Shown: positions 50,801 through 58,810, counted from the first letter of the stretch. The stretch: 64,000 nucleotides of DNA from Elusimicrobiota bacterium (GCA_016722575.1 JADKIY010000002.1:248001-312000), one strand, 5' to 3'. Notes: generated by a model from the sequence alone, not told the origin. Numbers and translations: made by a program.

Positions 50801-51012
50801 ACGGCGCCGTCTTCGGCGCCAACGCCCGCCGCTTGGAGGTGTTCACCGCCCGCGGCGACAAGGTCTTCGAGTCCTCCTCCGATGGCGCCGCCCCCCTGCA
50901 CTGGGAAGGCCAGGACGGCGGCGGAGCCCCGGTCGTCTCCGGGGCCTACCTCGTCGTCGTCACCGACGCCCAGGGCCGCCAGGAGTTCCAGGTCATCGCC
51001 GTTGAACACTAA
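47812..51012 (+). CDS. Large exported right-handed beta-helix protein with FnIII and FlgD-like C-terminus
   Basis: 1066 residues. The signal peptide ends near ATARSA, followed by TYYVEAARGNDAWAGTVANG, the usual beginning of parallel beta-helix (pectate-lyase-like) proteins. Helix coils run to about 600 (GIHVKYSASGN; NRIEDSCLFSTDCGAIYTG; CGIQLHDAYNNVVRNNVVFG). A carbohydrate-binding-like beta sandwich follows (LISNGTFNAGISSWSRYPGS, about 660-800), then an FnIII domain near 890-975. The C-terminal 75 residues are FlgD/sorting-like (RRLEVFTARGDKVFESSSDG; GAYLVVVTDAQG). Probably a surface or secreted polysaccharide-binding or -degrading protein. The ATG overlaps the PorV-like stop. Confidence 0.82.
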   Translation: MNRRFLFFLGLAGWAGATARSATYYVEAARGNDAWAGTVANGGFLPSGCESDGNTSDCANGPWKTLARANAAPLNPGDSVLLKRGEVWREPLVVGRSGNASSPITFGAYGSGSLPRIIASTRVTGWTLASGNIYWAAVPGEVNQVLVDDDALEEAYEPNGDFFYADATHATDPNQRIIDNDMAISAGVLTGARVIMKTLPWAYETKVVQSYAAGSHTLTLDSPTSDPITTGVGYRLIGKIDFLNRAGEWVYDSSAGRLYVWLKDSASPAGHRVEMNGTAVGIEIEGRNYITVQDLAVEGASDSGIHVKYSASGNATVHTEIKRVALTSCWIGVRVEGGNLKVENFVLQDSLIQKCAKAGLSLIYVNGGTITGNRVEDTGQNTSGSYQIGIEMINLQNGVVSGNTVLRSGWCGISAVGDNLTIDSNRIEDSCLFSTDCGAIYTGSAKDVRDHPYHATPPGIRISHNFIRRCPGYWAGSTVDHSQAEGIYLDNESTQYTVENNAILDVGDCGIQLHDAYNNVVRNNVVFGGRRGALRFIEDDNLVYGDGGAAGFATNNSVHDNLLLNDVSAENPTVMIFGFLGSLRVGALDHNVYGQLYTDQFASSYIPDGLTGGPPSVYYSLSKWRSELMQDAHSLWLGDWYQAEKYRNTAVLGPSLISNGTFNAGISSWSRYPGSAVIDWDSSAGGVQPGSLRMTYDTATDGAMTNSGSFSLIAGVTYELKYTARALSNTTLTPTLRLAADPYTVHAQFRTVAAPSWKTFAFHFTPSVNLPNTRLDFESPGGMATAYWLDDVQLVPVTAVLNDPLKAMRVLANDTDTPQSFPLSGRAADVSGTIVDSAVLLPPWTIKPLLFPYDNADGACNNRETHATAPGDCAVGEQGPDVDDRVPPGPPSSLKATVHSSTQISLVWGAAVDDRIVRGYRVSRNGALLGEAAGLSFADSGLTPGKVYFYSVAAVDEGNNLSEPATLVAATWPTDADPAVLKSTRKVVTPGAGASTDGAVFGANARRLEVFTARGDKVFESSSDGAAPLHWEGQDGGGAPVVSGAYLVVVTDAQGRQEFQVIAVEH

Positions 51013-51045
51013 ACCCCGAGGGAACGCCTCAAGGGGGTTTTTAGC
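51013..51045 (+). terminator. Terminator after the beta-helix gene
   Basis: CCCCGAGG pairs with CCTC-AA-GGGG (two bulged A), 5-nt loop, then TTTTTAG. The 3' half plus flank (51025-51053) recurs inverted in the non-coding elements at 35392-35420 and 39272-39300. Confidence 0.7.
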
Positions 51046-51099
51046 TACATAGGACCTGGAGGGGACGCAGCATACTAATTAACTTTAAGCGGGGATTTC

Positions 51100-51118
51100 G
51101 GGGACAGTCATTATTCCC
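51100..51118 (+). repeat. GGGGACAGT repeat, first copy
   Basis: CGGGGACAGTCATTATTCC, a diverged member of a short repeat also at 52969 and 57083. The surrounding gap 51046-51161 holds nothing else recognisable. Confidence 0.45.
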
Positions 51119-51161
51119 CCATTGCCGAATTTACAGGGTGGAGAAACGGTTTGCCGAAGCT

Positions 51162-52868
51162 TTATGGCAAAACAAACGACGGGTCCCGCCGACCGTCTTC
51201 GTCCAGCCGCATGAAGGTGAACACCCGCCGGCCGAAGAGGTATTGCATCGTGGTGAATTGCCCGGCCACCAGTATCTTGCCGTCCTCCCCCACCTGCACG
51301 GCGGTCAGCACCGGAGAGATCCCGTGGGAGTCCCGGTTCGGCAAAAAGGCCGGGTCAAAGCGCCCGTCGGGCAAAAACCGCACCAACCCCGCCGGGTGGC
51401 CCACGGCGTTTTTAAGCCGCCCCAGGGCCAGCACCTTTCCGTCCTTCTGCACCTCTAAGTCTTTTACCAAGGTGCCGTAAGCGGGCGGACCAAAAGAAGG
51501 ATCCGTCCGGCCGTTTTCCAATAGGCGCATCAACCCGGCCGGGGTTCCGGGCCCGGGCGTCGCAACAATATATAAGGCGTCGTCCGGCGCGCAGCGGAAG
51601 TTTCTTATTGCCAGGTCCTCCGGCGGAGTGAAGGTCGCGTCCAAGCTTCCGTCGGGGTTGAAGGCCACCAGCCGCCCCACCGGCGCGCCGGAGCTTTTTT
51701 CCACCAAAGCGAACACCCGGCCGTCGCTCCCCACCCCCACCACCGAGCACCGCGCCGCGCCCCACCGGGCCTCCAGGTCCGCGTTGGCCCGCTGGGTAAA
51801 TTCTTCGTCGATCAACCCGCTGGGCTTCAGCCGCACGATCGCCATGGGGGCCATGCCCACAAAGCGCACCTCGTTGGAAAACACCAGCCGCCCGTCGGAT
51901 TGAAACACCATGTGGTCCGGGGAATAGGGCGGGTGCGCCGGGTCGCCCACCACCTGGGCGAACTGGGCGTCGATCTGCCCGTTGGGCAGTATCCGCGTGG
52001 GCGGCGATCCGCCGGAAAGCCCCACGTTCACGTAGGTGTTCCCCGAAAGGGCCACCAACACCCGGGGGCGGGAAAAGAGAACCGGGAAGTCCGGGAATCG
52101 CGGAAAGGACTCGTCAAAATGCCCGTCGGAAGTCAGTCGCAACAATCCCGGCGCGGGCATCCCGCCGTACCATTGAAACCCCCCGGCCGCCGTGATGTTG
52201 CCCCGAAGGTCCGTGGCCAGGGAAAAGGGCGGCACGTCGAACCCGTAGAGCCCCTGGACAAACCCGGTGCCCGCGTCCTCCGGGTCCGTCCCGGTCTGCT
52301 TCCGATAGAATTCCAACCGTCGCCGGCGGTCTTCCCGCACGGTCAGGTCCGCCGACACCCGCGCCACGAAGGCCGGCCCGGTGTAGACCACCCAAAACGC
52401 TAAAAGAAGAATCGTCCCGTATCGAAGGGGCGGCCACTTGTGCCACAGCATGAGCGGCACCCGCACCCCGTGGAAGCACACGGCGAACCCGGCCCCCGCC
52501 AGGGCGAAGACGATGGCGAAGTTGGTGATTTCCGGCGGCGGAAAACACGGCCGCCCCTGCCACCACTGGGCCAGGGTGACGAGCCCCACCACCAGCGGCC
52601 CCCCCCAGAGCACGGCCGTGACCACCATGTCGGACAGGGTGATCCCCAGGGAGGCTTCCCCCTGGGCCTCGCCGCGAAAGATCGTCACAAAGGCGCCCAG
52701 GGCGATCAGAACGATCACCGTCGGAATCAGGAATTGTTGGGTTTGAACCCGAAGGCCGGCGGGGTCGGTGTGGCCGGCCAAGCCGGTGAAAAGGGCGACG
52801 GCGATCCCCCCGGTAAAGAAAGCCCAGGGCACCGCGCTGCGTTGAAAGGAAAAGATGCGACCGATCAT
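51162..52868 (-). CDS. Membrane protein with delta-60 (DUF5122) beta-propeller
   Basis: 568 residues. Five membrane helices occupy the first 180 residues (VPWAFFTGGIAVALFTGLAG; FLIPTVIVLIALGAFVTIF; YGTILLLAFWVVYTGPAFV). An extracytoplasmic region of delta-60 repeats follows: VFQSDGRLVFSNEVRFVG, VQKDGKVLALGRLKN, VQVGEDGKILVAGQFTTMQ, each followed by R-x-x-x-D/N-G-x-x-D-x-x-F. DUF5122 repeats form propellers in surface proteins. The fusion to a multi-pass anchor is uncommon in my experience. No catalytic motif. Confidence 0.78.
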   Translation of the reverse strand: MIGRIFSFQRSAVPWAFFTGGIAVALFTGLAGHTDPAGLRVQTQQFLIPTVIVLIALGAFVTIFRGEAQGEASLGITLSDMVVTAVLWGGPLVVGLVTLAQWWQGRPCFPPPEITNFAIVFALAGAGFAVCFHGVRVPLMLWHKWPPLRYGTILLLAFWVVYTGPAFVARVSADLTVREDRRRRLEFYRKQTGTDPEDAGTGFVQGLYGFDVPPFSLATDLRGNITAAGGFQWYGGMPAPGLLRLTSDGHFDESFPRFPDFPVLFSRPRVLVALSGNTYVNVGLSGGSPPTRILPNGQIDAQFAQVVGDPAHPPYSPDHMVFQSDGRLVFSNEVRFVGMAPMAIVRLKPSGLIDEEFTQRANADLEARWGAARCSVVGVGSDGRVFALVEKSSGAPVGRLVAFNPDGSLDATFTPPEDLAIRNFRCAPDDALYIVATPGPGTPAGLMRLLENGRTDPSFGPPAYGTLVKDLEVQKDGKVLALGRLKNAVGHPAGLVRFLPDGRFDPAFLPNRDSHGISPVLTAVQVGEDGKILVAGQFTTMQYLFGRRVFTFMRLDEDGRRDPSFVLP

Positions 52869-52968
52869 GGTCCAGGCTCTCCGTAATCCGCGAAGTGTCT
52901 CGCCGCTCTCCGACCGCCGTCGTCGGAATTATCCAATTAATAAAAGGCGTTGCCTACTTCGGGAAATC

Positions 52969-52987
52969 GGGGACAGTTTACTTATTT
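52969..52987 (+). repeat. GGGGACAGTTTACTTATTT repeat, second copy
   Basis: Matches 57083-57101 except for one base. Such sequences often flank REP-associated tyrosine transposases, but none is present here. It lies between the DUF5122 gene and the epimerase. Confidence 0.6.
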
Positions 52988-53025
52988 CGGCCCTCGGCGG
53001 GACGTACCGCCGGGGCCGCGTCGGC

Positions 53026-54045
53026 TTATTGGGATTTTTCGGTTTTCCCTTCCGAAGTCCGATCCGGCAATCGGCCCGTGGCCACCATCCACCGATAACA
53101 ATCCATCAACATCTCCTCCAGGCTGGAGGGATCGTAGCCCAATTCCCGAATCGCCTTGGACGAATCGGACAGGATGGTGTGGCGGAGCATTTCGGCGGTG
53201 TGCGGCGTCATCGCCGGTTCCCGGCCGAGCCAGGTCGACAAGCGGTATTCCACATGCCCGTAGAGGAGGAAAAGGCTCGACGGCAAAACCCACCGCGCGC
53301 CGGGCCGGTTCAAAAGGGCCGCCACCCGTTGAACGACGTCAAACCAGGTCACGTCGGGTCCCCCCAAAATGTAGTGCTCTCCTTTCCGCCCGCGATGATA
53401 GGCGGCCACGTGGGCCTGGGCCACCTTCCGCATGTGCGCCACGCTGGATCCGCCCGGCGGCGCGAAGGGCAGGGGCAGCCCCCGTTCAATCTCCAAAAAC
53501 AGTTTCGACCACGTGGCCTTGTCGTAGGCCCCGAAAATGGCCGACGGGTGCAGATACACCGCGTCCAGCCCCGCCGACATTCCTTTCGCCACTTCCGCGT
53601 CGGCCAACCTTTTCGACCGCATGTAGGCGTCGTCCCCTTGATAGAGGCCGTATTCCTCCGTCAAACGCCCCCCCCGGGTGAAATCGTAGGTGAGAACCGT
53701 GGAGGTTTGAATAAAACGGCGGGCCTTCCGCTGGAGGGCCGATTCGACCGCGTTTTGGGTGCCGGTTTGGTTCACGGCGTAGCGCGTGTATTCTTGATGG
53801 TGGGGCAGCGGCATGACCGATCCCGCCACGTGAAAAACGGCGTCGACCTCGGGCGGCATTCCCCGTTCCACGGAGGCGCGGTCCGTCACGTCCCCCACGG
53901 CGAACCGAACGCCGGCCAACTTTTTCAATTCCGTCAGGTCGGAGGACGCGCGATGGAGCGCCGTCACTTCCCACCCGGCCTTGGCCAGTTCCTGAACCAA
54001 TTGAATCCCGAGAAACCCCGTGGACCCCGTGACGAACGCCTTCAT
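53026..54045 (-). CDS. NAD-dependent epimerase/dehydratase family protein
   Basis: 339 residues, extended SDR. MKAFVTGSTGFLGIQLVQEL binds the dinucleotide; TSTVLTYDF has the active-site Ser/Thr region; YMRSKRLAD is the YxxxK catalytic pair. Many relatives act on sterol-like, flavonoid-like or nucleotide-sugar substrates; the sequence does not decide. ATG at 54045 with GGGAGGTGGAG. Divergent from the amidotransferase-like gene. Confidence 0.88.
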   Translation of the reverse strand: MKAFVTGSTGFLGIQLVQELAKAGWEVTALHRASSDLTELKKLAGVRFAVGDVTDRASVERGMPPEVDAVFHVAGSVMPLPHHQEYTRYAVNQTGTQNAVESALQRKARRFIQTSTVLTYDFTRGGRLTEEYGLYQGDDAYMRSKRLADAEVAKGMSAGLDAVYLHPSAIFGAYDKATWSKLFLEIERGLPLPFAPPGGSSVAHMRKVAQAHVAAYHRGRKGEHYILGGPDVTWFDVVQRVAALLNRPGARWVLPSSLFLLYGHVEYRLSTWLGREPAMTPHTAEMLRHTILSDSSKAIRELGYDPSSLEEMLMDCYRWMVATGRLPDRTSEGKTEKSQ

Positions 54046-54104
54046 CTCCACCTCCCGGACCGACCGGCCTTCACATCCCGCCAACGATTATGGATTTTTC
54101 GGAG

Positions 54105-54110
54105 TATAAT
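54105..54110 (+). promoter_or_regulatory. -10 element of the PP-loop gene
   Basis: TATAAT with start expected near 54117, only about 5 nt before the ATG at 54122 and without a ribosome site, so a leaderless transcript is likely. The -35 region is poor. Confidence 0.5.
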
Positions 54111-54121
54111 GGAACGCTCCC

Positions 54122-55264
54122 ATGGGAAACGCCGCCGGCCTCGTTCTCACCGCCCGACTCTTCGAGTTCCACACCCGATTTCTCTGGCCCCTCCACCGTC
54201 TCTGGGCGAAGGACCGCATTTCCCGTCGATGCCGTCGGTGCGCCCTGTCGGAAAGGGCGGCCGACTTGGACGACGCCGGCCTTTGCGCCCCCTGCCGGGA
54301 ACCCCGCTCCGCCACGCCGGAACCCGCTCCCGACCCCGCCGACGTTTCCTCCCTCGCTAAAATAATCGCGGCCCACGAAGGCCGGGGCCGGGGTCGCTAC
54401 GACGCGCTGATCCTCTTTAGCGGCGGCAAAGACAGCGTGTACCTGGTCCGCCGCCTCCGGGACGAGCACCCCCGCCTGCGCCTTCTGGCCTTCACGCTCG
54501 ACAACACCTTCATGAGCCCCGTGGCCCGGGCCAACGTTCTGCGCCTGGTGGAACAATTGGACCTGGACCACCTCACCTTCCGCCCCTCCCGGGCCTTCCT
54601 CAAAAAGCTCTACCGCCACGGCATCACCCACTTGAACCAAAACGGCGGCTACGGCACCGTGGACTTCAGCGACGGGGAGTTCCTGCTGGACGCCGCCCGG
54701 ACCCTGGCCGCCGAACGGGAAATCCCCCTGATTCTCTGCGGGTATTCCCGCTACCAGGTCCAGGACGGCCTGGGTCTCCGCGCCTTCGAATCCCCGCCCG
54801 AACGCGAGCGGTCCGACCGAACCCACGTGGCCGGCATGCCCCTGGCCGATATTTTTACCGAGGAGGAACGGCGTCTCTGGTGGCGCGGCTCCCGCTGGCC
54901 GGCCGACCGCCCGGCGCGGCTCCTGTTCCCCCTCTACGCCTGGAACCTGGACGAATCCGTGATCGCCAAGCAGGTGGCGGACTGGGGCCTTCTCCATCCC
55001 CGGGAAAACAGCCCGCTCGTCACCAACCACCGGCTCATCCCCCTGCTCGGGGTGGTGGACATCCACCGCATGGGCTACAGCGGATTTGAAAAGGAATTTT
55101 GCCGCATGATCCGGGAAGGCAAAGCGCCGCTCAAACGCTGGCGCTCCGTTTTTGAATTGTTGGAGTACACGGCCCGCACGGGCCTCTTCGTCAAACCCCT
55201 CGTCCTAAAAACCCTCGAGGAACTGGATCTCACCCCGGCCGAGGTCGGCGTCTACTTCGACTGA
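54122..55264 (+). CDS. PP-loop ATPase, N-acetyl sugar amidotransferase-like
   Basis: 380 residues. An N-terminal zinc-ribbon-like CRRC...CAPC (about 37-58) is followed by the ATP-pyrophosphatase loop LILFSGGKDSVYLVRRL. Then come FTLDNTFMSP and HLNQNGGYGTVDFSDGEFLL. The arrangement resembles WbpG/PseA-type amidotransferases, which with an HisH/HisF-like pair turn an acetamido group into an acetamidino group on surface sugars. No such partners are nearby, so a tRNA-thiolation-like role cannot be excluded. Confidence 0.75.
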   Translation: MGNAAGLVLTARLFEFHTRFLWPLHRLWAKDRISRRCRRCALSERAADLDDAGLCAPCREPRSATPEPAPDPADVSSLAKIIAAHEGRGRGRYDALILFSGGKDSVYLVRRLRDEHPRLRLLAFTLDNTFMSPVARANVLRLVEQLDLDHLTFRPSRAFLKKLYRHGITHLNQNGGYGTVDFSDGEFLLDAARTLAAEREIPLILCGYSRYQVQDGLGLRAFESPPERERSDRTHVAGMPLADIFTEEERRLWWRGSRWPADRPARLLFPLYAWNLDESVIAKQVADWGLLHPRENSPLVTNHRLIPLLGVVDIHRMGYSGFEKEFCRMIREGKAPLKRWRSVFELLEYTARTGLFVKPLVLKTLEELDLTPAEVGVYFD

Positions 55265-55278
55265 AATCGGAGGGGGCC

Positions 55279-57075
55279 CTAACCGCCCCCCCGCCCTTCC
55301 AGCTCGTCCCACCGGGCGTAAAAAGCCTCGATCTTTTGGGTCCATTCGTCCACGGTCTTCTGCCGCGCCAGGAGTTCCGCCGCGTCGGTGGCGATGGCCG
55401 GGTCCAGCAGGGCTTCCCGGGCCTTCTCCCGCCGCTCCTCCGCGTCGTGGATTTTGCTTTCCATGGTTTTCAGTTCCTTGGCCTCCGCCGGGGAAAGCGC
55501 CTTTTTCGGGGCGGCCGGCGGCGGGGGCGCGGGCGGGGTCAGTTCGATTTCGCCGCTCGCGTCCCGGTCTTCCCATTGGGCCAGGTCGGCGTAAAAATGA
55601 GCGTTGCCCCGTCCGTCCAGGGCCAAAATTTGTTGGCTCACCCGGTCCAGCAGGTAGCGGTCGTGGGTCACCAGCACCAGCGCGCCGGAAAATTCCGCCA
55701 GGCTCGTCTCCAGCACTTCCAGGGAATTCAAATCCAGGTCGTTGGTCGGCTCGTCCAGCAACAGGATGTCCGCCGGGCGGAGCATCAGCCGCGCGATCAT
55801 CACGCGCGACTGCTCGCCCCCGGACAGCCGCCCCAGGGGCACGTCCAACTGCTCTTTGTTGAATAAGAACCGGTCCGCCCACCCCACCACGTGAATGGGC
55901 TTGTCCTTGTAAAACACGAATTCGCCGGACTCGCAGAGCGCGCGCCGAAGGGGCATGGAAAGGTCCAGGGGTTCCCGGTGCTGGTCGAAGGTTACCACCT
56001 TGAGCCCATCGGCCCGTCGGATGTCCCCCCCGTCGGGAGCCAGGGTCCCGGCCAACACTTTGAGCAGCGTGCTCTTGCCGCTTCCGTTTCCGCCCAAAAG
56101 GCCCAGCTTGTCCCCGGGACTCAGCACCAGGTTCAAGGGGCCAAAGAGTTTTCGCCCGCCCATGCTTTTTTTCACGTGGGTCAGTTCCACCAGTTTCTTG
56201 GTCCGACGGTCGCTGGAGGTGAAATCAATACTGGCCGACCGGGTCTGGGCGTTCCGGTATTCCAGATCTCTCAGCTCCCCCATCAGTTCCCCGGCGCGGT
56301 CGATGCGGGCCTTCTGCTTGGTGGTCCGGGCCTTGGGGCCCCGGCTCAGCCACTCCATTTCCCGGCGCACGATGTTCCGCATGGAGTCTTCCCGCACCGC
56401 CTGGGCGTTGAACAGGTCCTCGCGGTTTTTCAGAAAATCGCTGTAGTTCCCCGCGCTGCTGAAGTGCCCTTCCGGGTAGCGCTTGTGCAGTTCGATCACC
56501 CGGTTGCACACCGATTCTAAAAACCGCCGGTCGTGGGTGATCACCACGAAGGAAAATTCCACCCCGCTCATCAGCCGTTCCAGCCACAGCACCCCGGCCA
56601 GGTCCAAATGGTTCGTCGGTTCATCCAAAAGAAGCAAATCCGGTTCGCACAACACTTGGGAGAGGATCGCCAATCGCTTCCGCCACCCGCCGGAAAGTTC
56701 TTTGACCGGCTGGTCCGGCTTGAACCCCGAGGCCCCCAGCCCGTCCTCCACCCGAATGTCGATTTCGTAATCCTCGAGGCCGATGCCCTGAAGCGCCCGG
56801 GTGAGTTCCTCCCGCACCGTCACGCCCTTTTCCGCCTCGGGGAATTGATCTTGTTGGGCCAGATACCGAATGCGGAGGTTTCGCCGGATGGCGAGCTCCC
56901 CGTCGTCGGGCTTTTCCAACCCCGCGAGGATTCGCAACAGCGTGGATTTCCCCGTCCCGTTGGGCCCGATCAACCCCGTGCGCTCCCCGTCGAACAGGCC
57001 GAAGGACAGCCCCTCGAAAAGGGGCCGCGCGCCGTAGGTTTTGGAAAGGTCTTTGCAGCTGATTAAAGTCGCCAT
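55279..57075 (-). CDS. uup: ABC-F family ATPase, Uup type
   Basis: 598 residues, two ABC domains without membrane part. Walker A: GPNGTGKST and GGNGSGKST; signatures: LSGGWRKRL and LSGGEQSRV; Walker B: LLLLDEPTNHLDL and ILLLDEPTNDLDL. The charged linker between them and the C-terminal coiled coil (EAKELKTMESKIHDAEERRE) match Uup. ABC-F proteins act on the ribosome; Uup is linked to ribosome function and suppression of transposon excision. ATG at 57075. Confidence 0.93.
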   Translation of the reverse strand: MATLISCKDLSKTYGARPLFEGLSFGLFDGERTGLIGPNGTGKSTLLRILAGLEKPDDGELAIRRNLRIRYLAQQDQFPEAEKGVTVREELTRALQGIGLEDYEIDIRVEDGLGASGFKPDQPVKELSGGWRKRLAILSQVLCEPDLLLLDEPTNHLDLAGVLWLERLMSGVEFSFVVITHDRRFLESVCNRVIELHKRYPEGHFSSAGNYSDFLKNREDLFNAQAVREDSMRNIVRREMEWLSRGPKARTTKQKARIDRAGELMGELRDLEYRNAQTRSASIDFTSSDRRTKKLVELTHVKKSMGGRKLFGPLNLVLSPGDKLGLLGGNGSGKSTLLKVLAGTLAPDGGDIRRADGLKVVTFDQHREPLDLSMPLRRALCESGEFVFYKDKPIHVVGWADRFLFNKEQLDVPLGRLSGGEQSRVMIARLMLRPADILLLDEPTNDLDLNSLEVLETSLAEFSGALVLVTHDRYLLDRVSQQILALDGRGNAHFYADLAQWEDRDASGEIELTPPAPPPPAAPKKALSPAEAKELKTMESKIHDAEERREKAREALLDPAIATDAAELLARQKTVDEWTQKIEAFYARWDELEGRGGG

Positions 57076-57082
57076 GACAATG

Positions 57083-57101
57083 GGGGACAGTTTACCTATT
57101 T
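57083..57101 (+). repeat. GGGGACAGTTTACCTATTT repeat, third copy
   Basis: Third member of the short repeat, 8 bp upstream of the uup start. Confidence 0.6.
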
Positions 57102-57176
57102 CCCTCTCCCCGGGCGTGGCCTCCGACCTCCACTTTCAGGAAAAGCACTATTCTCCTTTTTCGACGTAATGATAGT

Positions 57177-57485
57177 ATGGAGCGAATGGCTCAGAAACCC
57201 ACGAACGACTTTCTCCGCGGGGCGCGCAAAGAGATCCTTCTTTACGACCTAAAACTCCTTTGGTGGGGCGTTTTTTGGATCCTGTTGGCCGTCTGGGTGA
57301 TCGTCGCGTTACTCGGATTCACGGGAGCGATCGATACCTCTGGACAAGCGGGCGAAGGCGCGGGATTTGCCATGTTGGGTTTCTTATTTGTGGTGGGTTG
57401 GATTTGGACGATTATGTTTGTTGCGTGGCTCCTTTGGGGGTTGGTGGAAGTCATCAAAGAAACCCTTGCCAAGCAAAAAGGTTAA
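57177..57485 (+). CDS. Small membrane protein
   Basis: 102 residues with two helices (LLWWGVFWILLAVWVIVALL; FAMLGFLFVVGWIWTIMFVA). N-terminus charged and cytoplasmic by the positive-inside rule. ATG at 57177, or 57186 which has GGAG a few bases upstream. Family not recognised. Confidence 0.65.
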   Translation: MERMAQKPTNDFLRGARKEILLYDLKLLWWGVFWILLAVWVIVALLGFTGAIDTSGQAGEGAGFAMLGFLFVVGWIWTIMFVAWLLWGLVEVIKETLAKQKG

Positions 57486-57561
57486 TAAAACACCGGATTC
57501 GGCCTCGATCAAATTGCACCTTCCTATACCCGCAGAGCGGTCCGGGACCAGGAGCTCCTAA

Positions 57562-58014
57562 ATGCCATTAATAGAAATTTCAGTTCCCGCCGGCTTCCTT
57601 CCCACCCCGGAAAAACAAGCGCTTATAAAAGAGCTCACCACCGCCGTGCTCAAAGCCGAAGGCGTCCCCGACAGCCCCCGCTCCCGAAGTCTCACCTGGG
57701 TTTTGATCAACGAGGTGGACCACGGCCATTGGGCCATCGCCGGGGCGCCGCCGGCGGGTCTCCGGTTTCTGGTCCGGGTCACGGTCCCCCTGGGCGCCGT
57801 GAGCCTCGCCCGCAAACGGCGGATGGGCCTGGAGATTCACCGCCTCTTGTCCAAAACCGCCGGCAAGCCCCTCGCCACGGACGAAGCCTGGATCCTGGTC
57901 TACGAAGTCCCCGACGGCCACTGGACCGCCGCCGGTAAAACCCTTCAATTAAAAGACCTCACCGCCTTCGTGGGCTTTCAACGCCCGCCCCGATCCGGGG
58001 ACCCCCAGCCCTAA
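57562..58014 (+). CDS. Tautomerase family protein
   Basis: 150 residues. It begins MPLIEISVPAGFL, so after Met removal Pro1 would be the catalytic base of the 4-oxalocrotonate tautomerase superfamily. The chain is about twice a 4-OT monomer, and a second, related half (DEAWILVYEVPDGHWTAAGK) mirrors the first (SLTWVLINEVDHGHWAIAGA). This is the fused layout of cis-CaaD/MSAD-like enzymes. Substrate unknown. AGGAG precedes the ATG. Confidence 0.85.
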   Translation: MPLIEISVPAGFLPTPEKQALIKELTTAVLKAEGVPDSPRSRSLTWVLINEVDHGHWAIAGAPPAGLRFLVRVTVPLGAVSLARKRRMGLEIHRLLSKTAGKPLATDEAWILVYEVPDGHWTAAGKTLQLKDLTAFVGFQRPPRSGDPQP

Positions 58015-58086
58015 CCGGCCGGGCCATCGGACGGCTTGCACCGACCCCCCTCCCGTTACGCCACCCAATCCCTCCGGTCGCGCTCC

Positions 58087-58524
58087 TTAGCGGCAAACAA
58101 AAATTCGGCGGAGCCTCCAGGCCTTTGGGCCAAAGATCCACCCTTTTCGCCGAGCGATAAATTCAACATTGACGTGACCTCCGTATTCGTGCCCCCCCAG
58201 CAGGAACACCGTCTTATCGGCGGGAAATTCCAATTTTCCAAATCGCTCCCGGAAAGTCGCTGTCCGGTGCAATTCCAACAACGCTTCGAAATAGTTCCGC
58301 GGGTATTCCCCGCCGGCACCGGAGCCCGAGGTGTCTTTGAATTCCTGTGTGGCCCGAAAAAGGGCGTCACAATCGTTCCTCCCCAAAGAGTCGTCAATAA
58401 AAATCAACGCCTGCTGGAGTTTTGTAAAAACCGGTTGTTCCATGGCCATAGCAATGCCTCCCAGGGTCGTAATGATGGAAATAATGACGAGTGCGGCCAA
58501 CGGCCACGACCTTTTTGCGTTCAT
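58087..58524 (-). CDS. Hypothetical exported protein
   Basis: 145 residues. A signal peptide (LAALVIISIITTLGGIAMA) is followed by a helical domain (FTKLQQALIFIDDSLGRNDC), a Gly-rich loop and FPADKTVFLLGGHEYGGHVN. Two cysteines. Family not recognised. ATG at 58524 behind AGGAGGGCG. The gap 58525-58810 shows no supported feature. Confidence 0.6.
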   Translation of the reverse strand: MNAKRSWPLAALVIISIITTLGGIAMAMEQPVFTKLQQALIFIDDSLGRNDCDALFRATQEFKDTSGSGAGGEYPRNYFEALLELHRTATFRERFGKLEFPADKTVFLLGGHEYGGHVNVEFIARRKGWIFGPKAWRLRRIFVCR

Positions 58525-58810
58525 TTCGCCCTCCTAATTTCTCCCACAACTCCGTTGAATTAAACATTATTCGATTCGCCCCCATCCACCCGTTCCATGA
58601 CAAGGGATTCGCCGTCCACCATGGAGGCACTCCCTTGCTCAACGGCCGCGTCAAAGCGCGTCGAGGACGGCTTTTTTCAATTGTTTGTTTCAATGAAAAC
58701 CCCATGAATCTTCGCCTCTCTCCCGGGTTCCTTCCAACCGGAATTCCTAGGCCTAAAGGCGTCCCGGGAGGACAGGCGCCTTTTAGCCCCAGGACCGAAT
58801 CCCCACCCAT

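Noticed and set aside
58394..58810. Minus-strand frame of 138 residues before the exported protein at 58087
   Set aside because: Overlaps a gene with a clear signal peptide and ribosome site in another frame; composition is not protein-like.
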